Positions 53,259 through 63,974 of a stretch of 64,000 nucleotides of DNA are shown here, one piece after another. Position 1 is the first letter of the stretch, and each line of letters opens with the position of its first letter. Where the stretch lies: the NCBI GenBank assembly GCA_900769465.1, contig CAAGGT010000264.1, positions 45,548 to 109,547 of the forward strand, written 5' to 3'. The DNA comes from Bacteroidaceae bacterium. Its GTDB lineage: Bacteria > Bacteroidota > Bacteroidia > Bacteroidales > Bacteroidaceae. Below the pieces are notes generated by a model that was given only the letters and a program-made list of their open reading frames with translations, was not told where the DNA came from and ran no database searches. The position numbers and the translations under genes are program-made.

Positions 53259-53831
53259 ATGCTTAATGTAGTTATTTTTGGTGCCCCCGGCAGTGGCAAG
53301 GGTACACAGAGCGAAAGGATTGTTGCAAAGTATGGGCTCAACCATATATCTACAGGCGAAGTATTGCGTGGCGAGATTGCTGCTGGTACAGAGCTTGGCG
53401 CGACAGCACAGAGAATTATTGACAAGGGACAGCTCATCCCCGATGAACTGATGATAAGCATCCTTGCCTCGAAACTCGATTCGCTCACAAGCGGCAACGG
53501 TGTTATCTTTGACGGCTTTCCCCGTACAATAGCACAGGCCGAAGCCCTCAAGGCGATGCTGAATGAGCGTGGCCAGGATGTTACGGCAATGATTGAGCTT
53601 GATGTCCCCGAGGATGAACTCATGACACGCCTTCTCAAACGCGGTCAGGAGACGGGCAGGGCCGATGACAATGAGGAGACAATCAAAAAACGCCTTGTTG
53701 TCTACAACGAGCAGACATCGCCCCTCAAGGAGTGGTATAAGAACGACGGCAAGCACTGCTACATCAACGGTCTGGGTGAACTTGACCGCATTTTTGCCGA
53801 TATTGTGGCTGCCATCGATTCCAGAATTTGA
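53259..53831 (+). CDS. adk: Adenylate kinase (short-LID type)
   Basis: This 190-residue kinase has the P-loop VIFGAPGSGKGTQSERIV, the AMP site ISTGEVLRGEI and FDGFPRTIAQAEAL. The short LID (KRGQETGRADDNEETIKKRL) lacks the zinc-binding cysteines of the long form. It balances AMP, ADP and ATP. A hairpin terminator follows 35 nt after the stop. Confidence 0.96.
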   Translation: MLNVVIFGAPGSGKGTQSERIVAKYGLNHISTGEVLRGEIAAGTELGATAQRIIDKGQLIPDELMISILASKLDSLTSGNGVIFDGFPRTIAQAEALKAMLNERGQDVTAMIELDVPEDELMTRLLKRGQETGRADDNEETIKKRLVVYNEQTSPLKEWYKNDGKHCYINGLGELDRIFADIVAAIDSRI

Positions 53832-53865
53832 TGGGGTTGTGCGCCGGGGTGCTCCCACCACAAGC

Positions 53866-53904
53866 AAGTTGCCGCCCAGTGTGGCAACTTTTACTGTATA
53901 TTTG
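53866..53904 (+). terminator. adk terminator and obgE -7 box
   Basis: AAGTTGCC (53866-53873) pairs with GGCAACTT (53883-53890), running into TTTT: a modest intrinsic terminator. Immediately after it TATATTTG (53897-53904) matches the -7 consensus for obgE, though without a clear -33. Confidence 0.6.
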
Positions 53905-53940
53905 TTTAACAGCCCGTGAGGGTCTTGAAGTTTATTTGTT

Positions 53941-55101
53941 ATGGCAGAGTCAAATTTTATCGATTATGTTAAGATAGTGTGCCGTTCAGGACGTGGAGGA
54001 CGTGGAATGGCTCACTTGCATCGTGCTAAATATATACCCAATGGTGGCCCCGACGGTGGTGACGGCGGCAAGGGTGGCGACATCATTCTGCGCGGTAACC
54101 GCAACTATTGGACATTGCTCCACCTCAAGTATCAACGCCACATTTTTGCCGGCAATGGCCAGAACGGTGGTATCAACAAAAGTACCGGTGCCGATGGCGA
54201 GAGCAAGATTGTCGATGTTCCCTGCGGTACAGTGGCGTACAATGCCGAGACAGGCGAGTTCCTTTGCGACGTTATGGAGGACGGCCAGCTCGTTACCCTG
54301 CTCAAGGGCGGTCGTGGCGGTCTTGGAAACGTACACTTTGCAACCCCAACACGTCAGGCTCCGCGTTTCGCGCAGCCCGGTGAGCCAATGCAGGAGATGA
54401 CTGTCACGCTTGAACTCAAACTGCTTGCCGATGTGGGTCTTGTAGGTTTCCCCAATGCCGGAAAGTCTACACTGCTCTCTTCGGTGTCGGCAGCGAAGCC
54501 CAAGATTGCCAATTATCCCTTTACCACTCTCGAACCTAATCTGGGAATCGTATCCTACCGCGACGGCAAGTCGTTCGTGATGGCCGATATTCCCGGTATC
54601 ATAGAGGGTGCTAGCCAGGGTAGGGGCCTGGGATTGCGCTTCCTGCGCCACATAGAGCGCAACTCGTTGTTGCTCTTTATGGTTCCGGCCGATGCCGATG
54701 ATATCAAAAAGGAGTATGAGGTTTTGCTTAATGAACTTGCCACCTTTAACCCCGAGATGCTCGACAAACAGCGCGTGCTTGCAATAACCAAATGTGACCT
54801 CATAGACGAGGAACTCAAGGAGATGCTCTCAGAGAACCTTCCCGATGATATACCTCACGTGTTCATTTCGGCACCCACAGGTGAGGGCGTCCAGGAACTC
54901 AAGGACGTTCTATGGGCTGCGCTGAACAGCGAGGAGAACCGTCTTGCTGCGGTCAAACGTGAGGAACTTGTACATCGTAACTACGACCGCAAGATGCTTG
55001 CGGCCGATTTTGCCGACTGGGAAGCTGATTTCGAGGATGGCGTGGAGATGGATGATGACGACGACTTCAACTACGATGAGTTCGACTTTGACGAAGAGTA
55101 A
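53941..55101 (+). CDS. obgE: GTPase ObgE/CgtA
   Basis: This 386-residue ribosome-associated GTPase has the glycine-rich Obg domain ([38 protein letters not shown]). The G domain shows [41 protein letters not shown] and TKCDL. The end is a strongly acidic tail ([16 protein letters not shown]). It acts in late 50S maturation and stress control. It is followed by the EF-hand membrane protein after 34 nt. Confidence 0.96.
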   Translation: MAESNFIDYVKIVCRSGRGGRGMAHLHRAKYIPNGGPDGGDGGKGGDIILRGNRNYWTLLHLKYQRHIFAGNGQNGGINKSTGADGESKIVDVPCGTVAYNAETGEFLCDVMEDGQLVTLLKGGRGGLGNVHFATPTRQAPRFAQPGEPMQEMTVTLELKLLADVGLVGFPNAGKSTLLSSVSAAKPKIANYPFTTLEPNLGIVSYRDGKSFVMADIPGIIEGASQGRGLGLRFLRHIERNSLLLFMVPADADDIKKEYEVLLNELATFNPEMLDKQRVLAITKCDLIDEELKEMLSENLPDDIPHVFISAPTGEGVQELKDVLWAALNSEENRLAAVKREELVHRNYDRKMLAADFADWEADFEDGVEMDDDDDFNYDEFDFDEE

Positions 55102-55135
55102 GAAAACAATCACAAACATAAAAGCTTATTAAATT

Positions 55136-57388
55136 ATGGCAACAAAAAAACATTCATGGAGCTATGACAATGTAGGCGGTTCTACACGTGTGAAAATCAC
55201 GACAGGTGCAGATATCGCTCATTTGGCCGAGTTGGACCTCAAGAAATGGACTGTGCTTTCATGTCCTACTGCAGGTCTTGATATAGATGAGAAGAGTTTG
55301 AAGTATATTGATACCGATAGCGACGGTCGCATTCGTGTAAACGACGTGATTGCGACATCGCAGTGGCTGACATCAGTTGTGAATGATGCCGACTTGTTGG
55401 TGAAAGGTGTCGACAGTATAGATGTGGAGTCTTTCAACCAGGAGAATGCCGACGGCAAGACTCTCTACAACTCGGCAAAACAGATATTGGTGAATCTGGG
55501 CAAGGAGGGTCCTGTAATCTCTTTGGCCGATACAAAGGATATCTCTGCAATTTTTGCAAAGACCCGTTTTAACGGTGATGGCATTATAACAGCGCAGACT
55601 CCCGAGAACGACGGTGAGAAGGCTGTTGTTGAGGCTATTGTCAATTCATTGGGCGGTGTTATGGACCGCAGCGGTGAGAATGGTGTGAATGCCGAACTCA
55701 TTGAGAAATTCTATCAGCTTCTGGCCGATTACGTGGCTTGGAGTGAGGCTGCTGTCGAGGCTCCTTATGGTGTAGATACTGATAAAGCGATTGAGGCATA
55801 CAATGCGCTTGATGCAAAGGTTAAGGATTATTTCGTTCGTGCAAAGCTCGCTTCGTTCGCACCCGAGAGTGCAATGAAACTCGATGTGCAGACCGGCCTG
55901 ATCGAGGCTATCAGCGCCGACAACCTTACTGCCAAGACAGATGAGATTGCCGCATATCCCATTGCGCGTATCACAGGAAAGGCCGATTTGGCTATCGATG
56001 CGGTCATTAACCCTGCATGGGCACCAAAGTTCAATACTCTTATGTCAATTGTGAAGCCTAAAGAGAAGGCTCTTACCGAGGATGTATGGGCTGCCATAGG
56101 CGCTACTTTTGCGGCGTATAATGCTTGGAAGGATGCCAAGAAGGGCGGCGAGGTAGAGGCTATGGGTCTTGATGTGATTAAGCAGATGCTTGCCGATGAC
56201 AGAAAACAGGCATTGCTTGACCTCATTGCACAGGATCTGGAGCTCAAGGAGACAGCCGATGGTATTGATATGGTAGACAAGTTCCTGCATATATATCGCG
56301 ATTTCTACCGCCTGCTCCGCAACTATGTTACATTCCAGGATTTCTATTGCAGAGACAAGAGCGTGAAGGCTATTTTCCAGAGCGGTCGTCTGCTTATCGA
56401 CCAGCGCGAGTGCCGCCTGTGTATGAATGTTGCCGATATGGCAAAGCACAACACTATGGCTCCTGTAAGTGGTATCTATCTTGTATATTGCGATTGCACG
56501 ACAAAGACAAGCGCGGCAAAGAGAAGCATCGTTGCTGCTATAACGGTGGGTGACATAGGAGACCTTTTCGTGGGCAAGAATGCAATCTATTTTGATAACG
56601 ACGGCATTATGTGGGATGCTGTCATTACCAAGATTGTCGAGAACCCAATCAGTGTGGGCCAGGCATTCTGGTCTCCTTACCGCAGAATAGCCAAGACTGT
56701 CGAGAACCTGATCAACAAGAGTGCAGCCGAGAAGGATGCCGCTATGATGAAGAATGCCGATGCGAAAATCAATGCAGCGCCTGCAGCAAAACCTGCCGAA
56801 GGTGGCGACAAGGCTCCTACACCGCCATTCGATATTGCCAAGTTTGCCGGTATCTTTGCTGCCATTGGTATGGCTGTAGGTATGATAGGTACTGCTTTGG
56901 CCGGTATACTGGATAGCTTCAAGGGCTTTGTGTGGTGGCAGTATATTGCAATCTTCATCGGTATTATGATGTTCATTTCAGGTCCTGCAATGGTTTTGGC
57001 ATGGATGAAGCTGCGCCGTCGTAACATCGCTCCGTTGCTCAATGCCAACGGATGGGCTATCAATGCATCGTCAAAAATCAATATCCTATTCGGTGAGACC
57101 TTGACCGACGTTGCCAAGTTTCCCAAAATGAAACTGAAGGACCCATATGCAAAGAAGGGTATCCCGGCGTGGGCAAAATGGCTTATCTCATTGGCTGTAA
57201 TCGCTATTGTGGTTGCCGGCCTGTGGCTTGGCAATCTGTTGGCATCGTTTGGTTGCTCTTCGCCATTGCCTTGCTTCAATAAGGAACAGGTGGAGGTTGT
57301 TGAGGAGGTGCCGGCTGCCGAGGCTGCTGAAGCTCCGGCTGTTGAAGAGGCGCCTGTGGCCGAAGAGGCTCCAGCCATTGCTGAATAA
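55136..57388 (+). CDS. Large membrane protein with an EF-hand loop, function unknown
   Basis: This 750-residue protein is of a family I do not recognise. Residues 1-560 are hydrophilic. DTDSDGRIRVND at 59-70 is a complete EF-hand calcium loop, and RFNGDGII near 144 looks like a degenerate second one. Cysteines occur at CRDKS..C and YCDCTTK (about 400-465). An Ala/Pro linker precedes three membrane segments: FAGIFAAIGMAVGMIGTALAGIL near 567, WWQYIAIFIGIMMFISGPAMVLAWM near 598 and KWLISLAVIAIVVAGLWLG near 683. An acidic EVPAAEAAEAP-type tail ends it. Codon use fits its neighbours. A 28-bp terminator follows. Confidence 0.75.
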   Translation: MATKKHSWSYDNVGGSTRVKITTGADIAHLAELDLKKWTVLSCPTAGLDIDEKSLKYIDTDSDGRIRVNDVIATSQWLTSVVNDADLLVKGVDSIDVESFNQENADGKTLYNSAKQILVNLGKEGPVISLADTKDISAIFAKTRFNGDGIITAQTPENDGEKAVVEAIVNSLGGVMDRSGENGVNAELIEKFYQLLADYVAWSEAAVEAPYGVDTDKAIEAYNALDAKVKDYFVRAKLASFAPESAMKLDVQTGLIEAISADNLTAKTDEIAAYPIARITGKADLAIDAVINPAWAPKFNTLMSIVKPKEKALTEDVWAAIGATFAAYNAWKDAKKGGEVEAMGLDVIKQMLADDRKQALLDLIAQDLELKETADGIDMVDKFLHIYRDFYRLLRNYVTFQDFYCRDKSVKAIFQSGRLLIDQRECRLCMNVADMAKHNTMAPVSGIYLVYCDCTTKTSAAKRSIVAAITVGDIGDLFVGKNAIYFDNDGIMWDAVITKIVENPISVGQAFWSPYRRIAKTVENLINKSAAEKDAAMMKNADAKINAAPAAKPAEGGDKAPTPPFDIAKFAGIFAAIGMAVGMIGTALAGILDSFKGFVWWQYIAIFIGIMMFISGPAMVLAWMKLRRRNIAPLLNANGWAINASSKINILFGETLTDVAKFPKMKLKDPYAKKGIPAWAKWLISLAVIAIVVAGLWLGNLLASFGCSSPLPCFNKEQVEVVEEVPAAEAAEAPAVEEAPVAEEAPAIAE

Positions 57389-57401
57389 GGAAATTCCTTA
57401 T

Positions 57402-57461
57402 AATAATATAAACCGACACTGGTAACCGATTCTTCGGTTACCAGTGTCGGTTTATATTATT
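57402..57461 (+). terminator. Very long terminator hairpin
   Basis: A perfect 28-bp stem (57402-57429 with 57434-57461) closes on TTCT, 13 bases after the stop of the EF-hand protein. It is unusually long for an intrinsic terminator and symmetric enough to work in both directions. Confidence 0.85.
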
Positions 57462-57896
57462 TCTGTTAATAATGCTCCAAATCCTGAGATTCTCTCCTGA
57501 ATATGTAGACTGTATACGCCGGATGTGTTCCTGTGGTGGTTCTGGGATTAAATCATAGGCATTCCCTGGGCAAAGAGGAGTGTGGGGCTATGGAATTGGC
57601 GGCAGGCGATGACTCTCGTCAAGCAGGCACACGCGAATCTCTCCTTATATTATATATATCTATGCTTTTGTCGTGTGGATATTGTGTCTGCATCTGGTTG
57701 TTATGGATGTTCTGTTGCTCTGTTTTTCTGTGTTTTTTGCCTTTGGGGTAAAAATTAAGTTTTTTTAACGATTGAAATAGCCGTTTTGTAATGGTTTTTG
57801 GGCCTGTTTTTACTCAAAATAAGGTTTTTGGCAAGTGCTTATCGCTAAAAAGAGGTTAAATGTTTTTTTATTAGAAAAATAATTTTTACCTTTGCA
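57462..57896. other. Spacer before the ribosomal cluster
   Basis: This is 435 bases with no credible gene. A short frame at 57533-57751 has no family features. The right part (57750-57890) is AT-rich and leads into the rpsL promoter. Confidence 0.5.
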
Positions 57897-57920
57897 GTCC
57901 AAAATGGACTATCGTGTTTT
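57897..57920 (+). promoter_or_regulatory. rpsL operon promoter and leader hairpin
   Basis: TACCTTTG (57897-57904) is the -7 box, with a T-run rather than TTTG at -33. Just downstream AGTCCA AAA TGGACT (57906-57920) forms a 6-bp hairpin at or near the 5' end of the transcript. The leader is about 70 nt. Confidence 0.55.
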
Positions 57921-57981
57921 GGCGGGTCCAACAGCGTAGAAATATTTAAAAACAATATATAATAATTAAAAATTAAACAAA

Positions 57982-58362
57982 ATGCCTACAATTCAGCAAT
58001 TAGTAAGAAAAGGCAGAGAGGTTATTGTAGAGAAGAGCAAGTCGCCCGCACTCGACAACTGTCCGCAGCGTCGTGGTGTGTGTGTACGTGTTTACACTAC
58101 AACTCCAAAGAAACCTAACTCTGCGATGAGAAAGGTTGCTCGTGTGCGTTTGACAAACCAGAAGGAGGTTAACTCTTACATCCCTGGTGAGGGTCACAAC
58201 TTGCAGGAGCACTCAATCGTTTTGGTACGTGGTGGCCGTGTTAAGGACCTCCCTGGTGTACGTTATCACATCGTTCGTGGTACTCTTGATACCGCAGGTG
58301 TTGCAAACCGTACACAGCGTCGTTCTAAGTATGGTGCAAAGCGTCCAAAGGCTAAGAAGTAA
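57982..58362 (+). CDS. rpsL: 30S ribosomal protein S12
   Basis: This 126-residue decoding-centre protein has [94 protein letters not shown] and a KRPKAKK end. PKKPNS retains the wild-type lysine that streptomycin-resistant mutants lose. It is the first gene of the str/S10 cluster. Confidence 0.98.
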   Translation: MPTIQQLVRKGREVIVEKSKSPALDNCPQRRGVCVRVYTTTPKKPNSAMRKVARVRLTNQKEVNSYIPGEGHNLQEHSIVLVRGGRVKDLPGVRYHIVRGTLDTAGVANRTQRRSKYGAKRPKAKK

Positions 58363-58383
58363 TTCCCGCCTTCAAGCGTAGCT

Positions 58384-58420
58384 GAGTGATCCCGGCTTGT
58401 AAAAAACGGGATATGACTCA
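58384..58420 (+). promoter_or_regulatory. Hairpin in the rpsL-rpsG spacer
   Basis: TGAGTGATCCCG (58384-58395) pairs with CGGGATATGACTCA (58407-58420), with small bulges. It lies in a 193-nt spacer, long for this cluster, so it may be a ribosomal-protein control site or an attenuator. A second small stem GCTTC/GAAGC occurs near 58488-58501. Confidence 0.5.
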
Positions 58421-58555
58421 AAACTTAAAGACATATTTTTATAACTAGTTTTGGTTTGTTGGAAAGGTTATAAAGGTTGAGTAAATGCTTCGGTGGAAGC
58501 GTTGAAGAATTTGCAATAACACAGCCACACAAAACATTAATTTTCGCAAAAGAAA

Positions 58556-59032
58556 ATGAGAAAAGCAAAACCAAAAAAGCGCGTGGTTCTTCCAGACCCC
58601 GTGTTTAATGATCAGATGGTTTCTAAGTTCGTTAACCACCTGATGTATGATGGAAAGAAAAACATTTCTTACACTATTTTCTATGGTGCCCTCGAACTCG
58701 TTGGTAACAAGATGAAGAACGAGGAGAAAACCCCACTCGAAATTTGGAAGCAGGCTTTGGAGAATATCACTCCTAAGGTAGAGGTTAAGTCACGCCGTAT
58801 CGGTGGTGCAACATTCCAGGTTCCTACTGAAATCCGTGCAGACCGCAAGGAGTCAATCTCAATGAAGAATATGATTCTGTTCGCTCGCAAGCGTGGCGGC
58901 AAGTCAATGTCAGAGAAGCTCTGTGCAGAGATTATGGATGCATTCAACAACCAGGGTGGTGCTTTCAAGCGTAAGGAGGATATGCACCGTATGGCTGAGG
59001 CAAACCGTGCATTCGCACATTTCCGTTTCTAA
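58556..59032 (+). CDS. rpsG: 30S ribosomal protein S7
   Basis: This 158-residue 16S rRNA-binding protein has [62 protein letters not shown] and [18 protein letters not shown]. It organises the head of the 30S subunit and in other bacteria represses its own operon. The preceding long spacer could hold such a site. Confidence 0.98.
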   Translation: MRKAKPKKRVVLPDPVFNDQMVSKFVNHLMYDGKKNISYTIFYGALELVGNKMKNEEKTPLEIWKQALENITPKVEVKSRRIGGATFQVPTEIRADRKESISMKNMILFARKRGGKSMSEKLCAEIMDAFNNQGGAFKRKEDMHRMAEANRAFAHFRF

Positions 59033-59051
59033 TCAGTAATAGTACAAGAAA

Positions 59052-61145
59052 ATGGCAAACGAATTACAATTTACCCGTAATATCGGTATTAGTGCTCACA
59101 TCGATGCTGGTAAGACTACTACATCGGAGCGTATTTTGTTCTACACCGGTCTTTCACACAAGATTGGTGAGGTGCACGACGGTGCTGCTACCATGGACTG
59201 GATGGAGCAGGAGCAGGAGCGTGGTATTACAATTACCTCTGCTGCTACCACTACTTTCTGGAACTGGAAGGATCAGCAGTACAAGTTCAACTTGATTGAC
59301 ACTCCGGGACACGTTGACTTTACAGCCGAGGTAGAGCGTTCACTCCGTGTGCTTGACGGTGCTATCGCTGCTTTCTGTGCAGTGGGTGGTGTTGAGCCTC
59401 AGTCAGAGACTGTATGGCGTCAGGCTGACAAGTACAACGTTCCACGTATCGCTTACGTGAACAAGATGGACCGTTCAGGTGCTGACTACTTCTCTGTAAT
59501 GCGTCAGATGAAGGAGATTCTTGGTGCTAATCCTTGCCCTGTGACAATTCCTATCGGTTCAGAGGAGAAGTTCCTTGGTGTAATCAACCTTATCACAATG
59601 AAGGCTCTTGTTTACAGAGACGGTGCTTTGGATTACACAGTAGAGGAGATTCCTGCCGAGTTGGTTGACGAGGCTAACCAGTGGAGAGAGCATCTGCTTG
59701 AGAAAGCTGCCGACTTTGACGAGGAGTTGATGATGAAGGTTCTTGAGGATCCCGATTCAATCACAGAGGAGGAGATTATCGCAGCTATCCGTAAGGGTAC
59801 ACTTGCTTTGGAGATTACTCCAATGACTTGCGGTTCTTCATTCAAGAACAAGGGCGTTCAGCCACTTCTTGACTTTGTATGTGCATTCTTGCCTTCTCCA
59901 CTTGACACTCCTGCTATCGAGGGTATTAATCCTAAGACAGACGAGACAGAGACACGTACTCCATCTGAGGATGACAAGACATCTGCTCTTGTGTTCAAGA
60001 TTGCTACAAACCCATTCGTTGGCCGTCTGATTTACGTTCGCGTATATTCAGGTAAGCTCGAGTCTGGTTCATATATCTACGATACACGTTCAGGCCGCAA
60101 GGAGCGTATCTCACGTATGTTCCAGATGCACTCAAACAAGCAGAACCCGGTTGAGGTTCTCGGTGCAGGTGATATCGGTGCTGTAATCGGTATGAAGGAT
60201 GTACGCACAGGTGATACTCTCTGTGCAGAGGAGGCACCAATCGTACTCGAGTCTATGACATTCCCCGATCCTGTGATCTCTATCGCAGTTGAGCCAAAGA
60301 CCCAGAAGGACCTTGACAAGCTCGCTAACGGTCTTGCGAAGCTCGCCGAGGAGGATCCTACATTTACTGTTAGAACTGACGAGCAGTCTGGTCAGACAAT
60401 CATCTCTGGTATGGGTGAGCTTCACCTTGAGATTATCATCGACCGTCTGAAGCGCGAGTTCAGCGTTGAGTGTAACCAGGGCCGTCCACAGGTTAGCTAC
60501 AAGGAGGCTATCACAAGCACTGTTCAGGTTGATGAGACCTACAAGAAGCAGACCGGTGGTAAGGGTAAGTATGCGAAGATTCTTGTATCAGTCGGTCCTG
60601 CAGATGAGGATTTCAAGGAGGGTAACCTTCAGTTCGTTAACGAGGTTAAGGGTGGTAACGTTCCTAAGGAATTCATCCCCTCGGTTCAGAAGGGCTTCCA
60701 GACAGCTGTCAAGGCCGGTGTTCTCGCTGGCTACCCAATGGAGTCTTTGAAGGTTGTTCTTCTCGATGGTGGTTTCCACCCTGTAGACTCTGACCAGTTG
60801 TCGTTCGAGGTTTGTGCTATCCAGGCATACAAGAACGCTTGTCAGAAGGCTAACCCGGTACTCCTTGAGCCTGTTATGAAGCTTGAGGTTGTTACTCCCG
60901 AGGAGAGCATGGGTGATGTAATCGCCGACCTTAACAAGCGTCGTGGTCAGGTTGAGGGCTTTGAGACAAGCCGCACCGGTGCGCGTATCGTGAAGGCTAT
61001 GGTTCCGCTGTCTGAAATGTTCGGTTACGTGACATCTTTGCGTACCATCACTTCAGGTCGTGCGACATCTTCAATGACCTACGATCACCACGAGCAGGTA
61101 AGTGCTTCTTTGACAAAGCAGATACTTGAGGAACTTCAGAAGTAA
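59052..61145 (+). CDS. fusA: Elongation factor G
   Basis: This 697-residue translocase has G1 [22 protein letters not shown]3 [24 protein letters not shown] and G4 [10 protein letters not shown]. Domains III-V end with [20 protein letters not shown]. It is full length with normal motifs. Codon use is biased toward that of highly expressed genes, like its neighbours. It is followed by a hairpin before rpsJ. Confidence 0.98.
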   Translation: MANELQFTRNIGISAHIDAGKTTTSERILFYTGLSHKIGEVHDGAATMDWMEQEQERGITITSAATTTFWNWKDQQYKFNLIDTPGHVDFTAEVERSLRVLDGAIAAFCAVGGVEPQSETVWRQADKYNVPRIAYVNKMDRSGADYFSVMRQMKEILGANPCPVTIPIGSEEKFLGVINLITMKALVYRDGALDYTVEEIPAELVDEANQWREHLLEKAADFDEELMMKVLEDPDSITEEEIIAAIRKGTLALEITPMTCGSSFKNKGVQPLLDFVCAFLPSPLDTPAIEGINPKTDETETRTPSEDDKTSALVFKIATNPFVGRLIYVRVYSGKLESGSYIYDTRSGRKERISRMFQMHSNKQNPVEVLGAGDIGAVIGMKDVRTGDTLCAEEAPIVLESMTFPDPVISIAVEPKTQKDLDKLANGLAKLAEEDPTFTVRTDEQSGQTIISGMGELHLEIIIDRLKREFSVECNQGRPQVSYKEAITSTVQVDETYKKQTGGKGKYAKILVSVGPADEDFKEGNLQFVNEVKGGNVPKEFIPSVQKGFQTAVKAGVLAGYPMESLKVVLLDGGFHPVDSDQLSFEVCAIQAYKNACQKANPVLLEPVMKLEVVTPEESMGDVIADLNKRRGQVEGFETSRTGARIVKAMVPLSEMFGYVTSLRTITSGRATSSMTYDHHEQVSASLTKQILEELQK

Positions 61146-61154
61146 ATAAATAAA

Positions 61155-61190
61155 GCCTGTCGGTTAGCGAATGACTCTTAACCGGCAGGC
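61155..61190 (+). terminator. Hairpin between fusA and rpsJ
   Basis: GCCTGTCGGTTA (61155-61166) pairs with TAACCGGCAGGC (61179-61190), 12 bp with one G-U, loop of 12. No T-run follows directly, so it may be a partial terminator or an RNA-processing site inside the cluster. Confidence 0.55.
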
Positions 61191-61222
61191 AATTGTAAAT
61201 TTTATAAAAACCATTTAAGACA

Positions 61223-61528
61223 ATGAGTCAGAAAATTAGAATCAAACTTAAATCTTACGATCACAACTTGGTTGACAAGTCGGCTGAGAAGATTGTAAAG
61301 ACAGTGAAGGCTACAGGCGCTATCGTTAGCGGTCCAATTCCATTGCCTACACACAAGCGTATCTTCACCGTTAACCGTTCTACTTTCGTTAACAAGAAGA
61401 GCCGCGAGCAGTTCCAGCTCTCTTCATTCAAGAGACTTATCGACATCTACAGCTCTACAGCAAAGACTGTTGATGCTCTTATGAAGCTCGAGTTGCCTTC
61501 AGGAGTTGAGGTTGAGATTAAAGTGTAA
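61223..61528 (+). CDS. rpsJ: 30S ribosomal protein S10
   Basis: This 101-residue protein has [64 protein letters not shown], the family core. It is part of the 30S head and also acts as NusE in antitermination complexes. It begins the S10 operon part of the cluster. Confidence 0.98.
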   Translation: MSQKIRIKLKSYDHNLVDKSAEKIVKTVKATGAIVSGPIPLPTHKRIFTVNRSTFVNKKSREQFQLSSFKRLIDIYSSTAKTVDALMKLELPSGVEVEIKV

Positions 61529-61567
61529 TTTTAATGAGAATTATTAATTTTTTAAATTAAATCTGAA

Positions 61568-62185
61568 ATGCCAGGATTATTAGGAAAAAAAATCGGAATG
61601 ATGTCCGTTTTCAGTGCCGATGGTAAGAATGTTCCATGCACTGTTATCGAAGCAGGTCCTTGTGCAGTTACACAGGTGAAGACAATCGAGAAGGATGGCT
61701 ATGAGGCTGTTCAGGTTGGCTTCCAGGATCAGAAGGAGAGCCGTATCAGCGCTCCTCTCGCAGGCCACTTCAAGAAGGCCGGTGTAGCTCCCAAGCGCCA
61801 CTTGGCCGAGTTCAAGGGTTTTGAGACAGAGCTCGCTTTGGGCGATGTTATCACAGTAGATCTCTTTGCTGATACCAACTACGTTAGCGTAACAGGTACT
61901 TCAAAGGGTAAGGGTTTCCAGGGTGTCGTTAAAAGGCACAACTTTGGTGGTGTAGGTCAGGCTACTCACGGTCAGCACAACCGCGCTCGCAAGCCGGGTT
62001 CTATCGGTGCTTGTTCATACCCTGCAAAGGTATTCAAGGGCCTCCGAATGGGTGGTCAGATGGGTAACGTACGTGTTACTACACACAACCTCCAAGTGTT
62101 AAAGGTTATTCCTGAGCACAACCTTTTGGTTATCAAGGGTTCGGTTCCAGGTTACAATGGTTCAATCGTAATAATTGAAAAGTAA
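61568..62185 (+). CDS. rplC: 50S ribosomal protein L3
   Basis: This 205-residue protein has [35 protein letters not shown] and the long extension region [57 protein letters not shown] near the peptidyl-transferase centre. The stop overlaps the rplD start by one base. Confidence 0.98.
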   Translation: MPGLLGKKIGMMSVFSADGKNVPCTVIEAGPCAVTQVKTIEKDGYEAVQVGFQDQKESRISAPLAGHFKKAGVAPKRHLAEFKGFETELALGDVITVDLFADTNYVSVTGTSKGKGFQGVVKRHNFGGVGQATHGQHNRARKPGSIGACSYPAKVFKGLRMGGQMGNVRVTTHNLQVLKVIPEHNLLVIKGSVPGYNGSIVIIEK

Positions 62186-62826
62186 TGGAAATCAGCGTAT
62201 TAAACATAAATGGTGAGAATACCGGCAGAAAGGTTGTCTTGGATGAGTCAATCTTCGGCATCGAGCCCAACGAGCACGTTGTATATATGGCGGTAAGACA
62301 GTATCTTGCTGCACAGCGTCAGGGTACTCACAAGTCAAAGGAGAGAAGCGAGATTTCAGGTTCTACACGTAAGCTCGGTCGTCAGAAGGGCGGCGGTGGC
62401 GCTCGTCGTGGTGATATCAACTCACCTCTTTTGGTTGGTGGTGCTCGCGTATTCGGTCCTACTCCACGTGATTATAACTTCAAATTGAACAAGAAGGTTA
62501 AGCAGCTCGCTCGCAAGTCGGCTCTTTCACAGAAGGCAATCGACAACGCGATTGTAGTTGTTGAGGATTTCAACTTTGAGGCTCCAAGTACAAAGGCTTT
62601 TGTTAATGTGTTAAATAATCTTAAAGTTTCTGAAAAGAAGCAGTTGTTTGTTTTGCCATCTAGCAATAAAGCAGTATATTTGTCAGCCAGAAATCTGAAG
62701 GGAACTCAGATGGCTATTGCTTCGGACATTAATACCTATGGTATAATGAATGCCGAGGTTTTGGTTGTGACTGAAAGTTCTCTCGAGGTAATAAATAACA
62801 CACTGAATAAAACTAAGGAGGCATAA
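62185..62826 (+). CDS. rplD: 50S ribosomal protein L4
   Basis: This 213-residue protein has an extended loop with [56 protein letters not shown], the exit-tunnel part of L4. In some bacteria L4 represses the S10 operon. It is two bases upstream of rplW. Confidence 0.98.
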   Translation: MEISVLNINGENTGRKVVLDESIFGIEPNEHVVYMAVRQYLAAQRQGTHKSKERSEISGSTRKLGRQKGGGGARRGDINSPLLVGGARVFGPTPRDYNFKLNKKVKQLARKSALSQKAIDNAIVVVEDFNFEAPSTKAFVNVLNNLKVSEKKQLFVLPSSNKAVYLSARNLKGTQMAIASDINTYGIMNAEVLVVTESSLEVINNTLNKTKEA

Positions 62827-62828
62827 TA

Positions 62829-63119
62829 ATGGGAGTATTGATTAAACCTATAGTCACTGAGAAGATGACTAAGATTACTGACCAGTTGAACCGCTTTGGT
62901 TTTCTTGTTCGTCCCGAGGCTAACAAGTTGGTAATTAAGAAAGAGATTGAGGCGTTGTACAATGTAACCGTAGTCGCTGTTAACACAATGAACTACGCTG
63001 GCAAGAACAAGAACCGCTACACAAAGGCAGGTTTCGTGAAGGGTCGTACAAACGCTGTAAAGAAGGCTATCGTCACACTTAAGGAGGGCGATACAATTGA
63101 TTTTTATAGTAACATTTAA
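62829..63119 (+). CDS. rplW: 50S ribosomal protein L23
   Basis: This 96-residue protein, MGVLIKPIVTEKMTKITDQLNRFGFLVRPEANKLVIKKEIEALYNVTVVAVNTMNYAGK, lies at the tunnel exit and is the docking site for trigger factor and SRP. It has the normal size. Confidence 0.97.
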   Translation: MGVLIKPIVTEKMTKITDQLNRFGFLVRPEANKLVIKKEIEALYNVTVVAVNTMNYAGKNKNRYTKAGFVKGRTNAVKKAIVTLKEGDTIDFYSNI

Positions 63120-63125
63120 TAGAAG

Positions 63126-63950
63126 ATGGCAGTACGTAAATTTAAGCCTACAACACCGGGCCAGAGACATAAGATTATTGGTACCTTTGAAGAGATCACT
63201 GCTGCGGTACCAGAGAAATCGCTTGTAACCGGTAAGCGTTCAACAGGTGGACGTAACAACGACGGTAAGATGACTATGCGCTACAGAGGCGGTGGTCACA
63301 AGCGTAAATTCAGATTTATCGATTTCAAGCGTAACAAGGACGGTATCCCCGCAACTGTAAAGACTATCGAGTACGATCCTAACCGTTCGGCTCGTATTGC
63401 TTTGCTTTGTTATGCTGATGGTGAGAAGAGTTATATAATTGCTCCTAATGGTTTGGAGGTTGGCGCAGTTCTGATGTCAGGTGCTGAAGCTGCTCCCGAG
63501 ATCGGTAATGCTCTTCCTTTGAAGAACATTCCTATCGGTACAGTGGTTCACAACATCGAGCTCCGTCCGGGACAGGGTGCTATCCTTGTTCGTTCTGCCG
63601 GTAACTTCGCGCAGATCGTTTCTCGTGACGAGAACTACTGCGTTATCAAGTTGCCTTCAGGTGAGATTCGTCGTATCTTGAGTACTTGCCGTGCTACTGT
63701 TGGTACTGTAGGTAACTCAGACCACGCTCTTGAGTGTTCTGGTAAGGCAGGTCGCTCACGTTGGTTGGGTCGTCGTCCTCACAACCGTGGTGTTGTTATG
63801 AACCCAGTGGATCACCCGATGGGTGGTGGTGAAGGTCGTGCTTCTGGTGGTCACCCACGTTCACGCAAGGGCTTGTACGCTAAGGGTCTCAAGACTCGTG
63901 CGCCTAAGAAGCAGTCTAACAAGTACATCATTGAGAGAAGAAAGAAGTAA
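63126..63950 (+). CDS. rplB: 50S ribosomal protein L2
   Basis: This 274-residue protein has [62 protein letters not shown] and the C-terminal [29 protein letters not shown] loop with the histidine near the peptidyl-transferase centre. Full length. Confidence 0.98.
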   Translation: MAVRKFKPTTPGQRHKIIGTFEEITAAVPEKSLVTGKRSTGGRNNDGKMTMRYRGGGHKRKFRFIDFKRNKDGIPATVKTIEYDPNRSARIALLCYADGEKSYIIAPNGLEVGAVLMSGAEAAPEIGNALPLKNIPIGTVVHNIELRPGQGAILVRSAGNFAQIVSRDENYCVIKLPSGEIRRILSTCRATVGTVGNSDHALECSGKAGRSRWLGRRPHNRGVVMNPVDHPMGGGEGRASGGHPRSRKGLYAKGLKTRAPKKQSNKYIIERRKK

Positions 63951-63974
63951 TAATAAGGAAATTTTTGAAATAAT

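Noticed and set aside
57533..57751. 72-residue frame before the rpsL operon
   Set aside because: Cysteine- and leucine-rich without any domain; in an AT-rich spacer.
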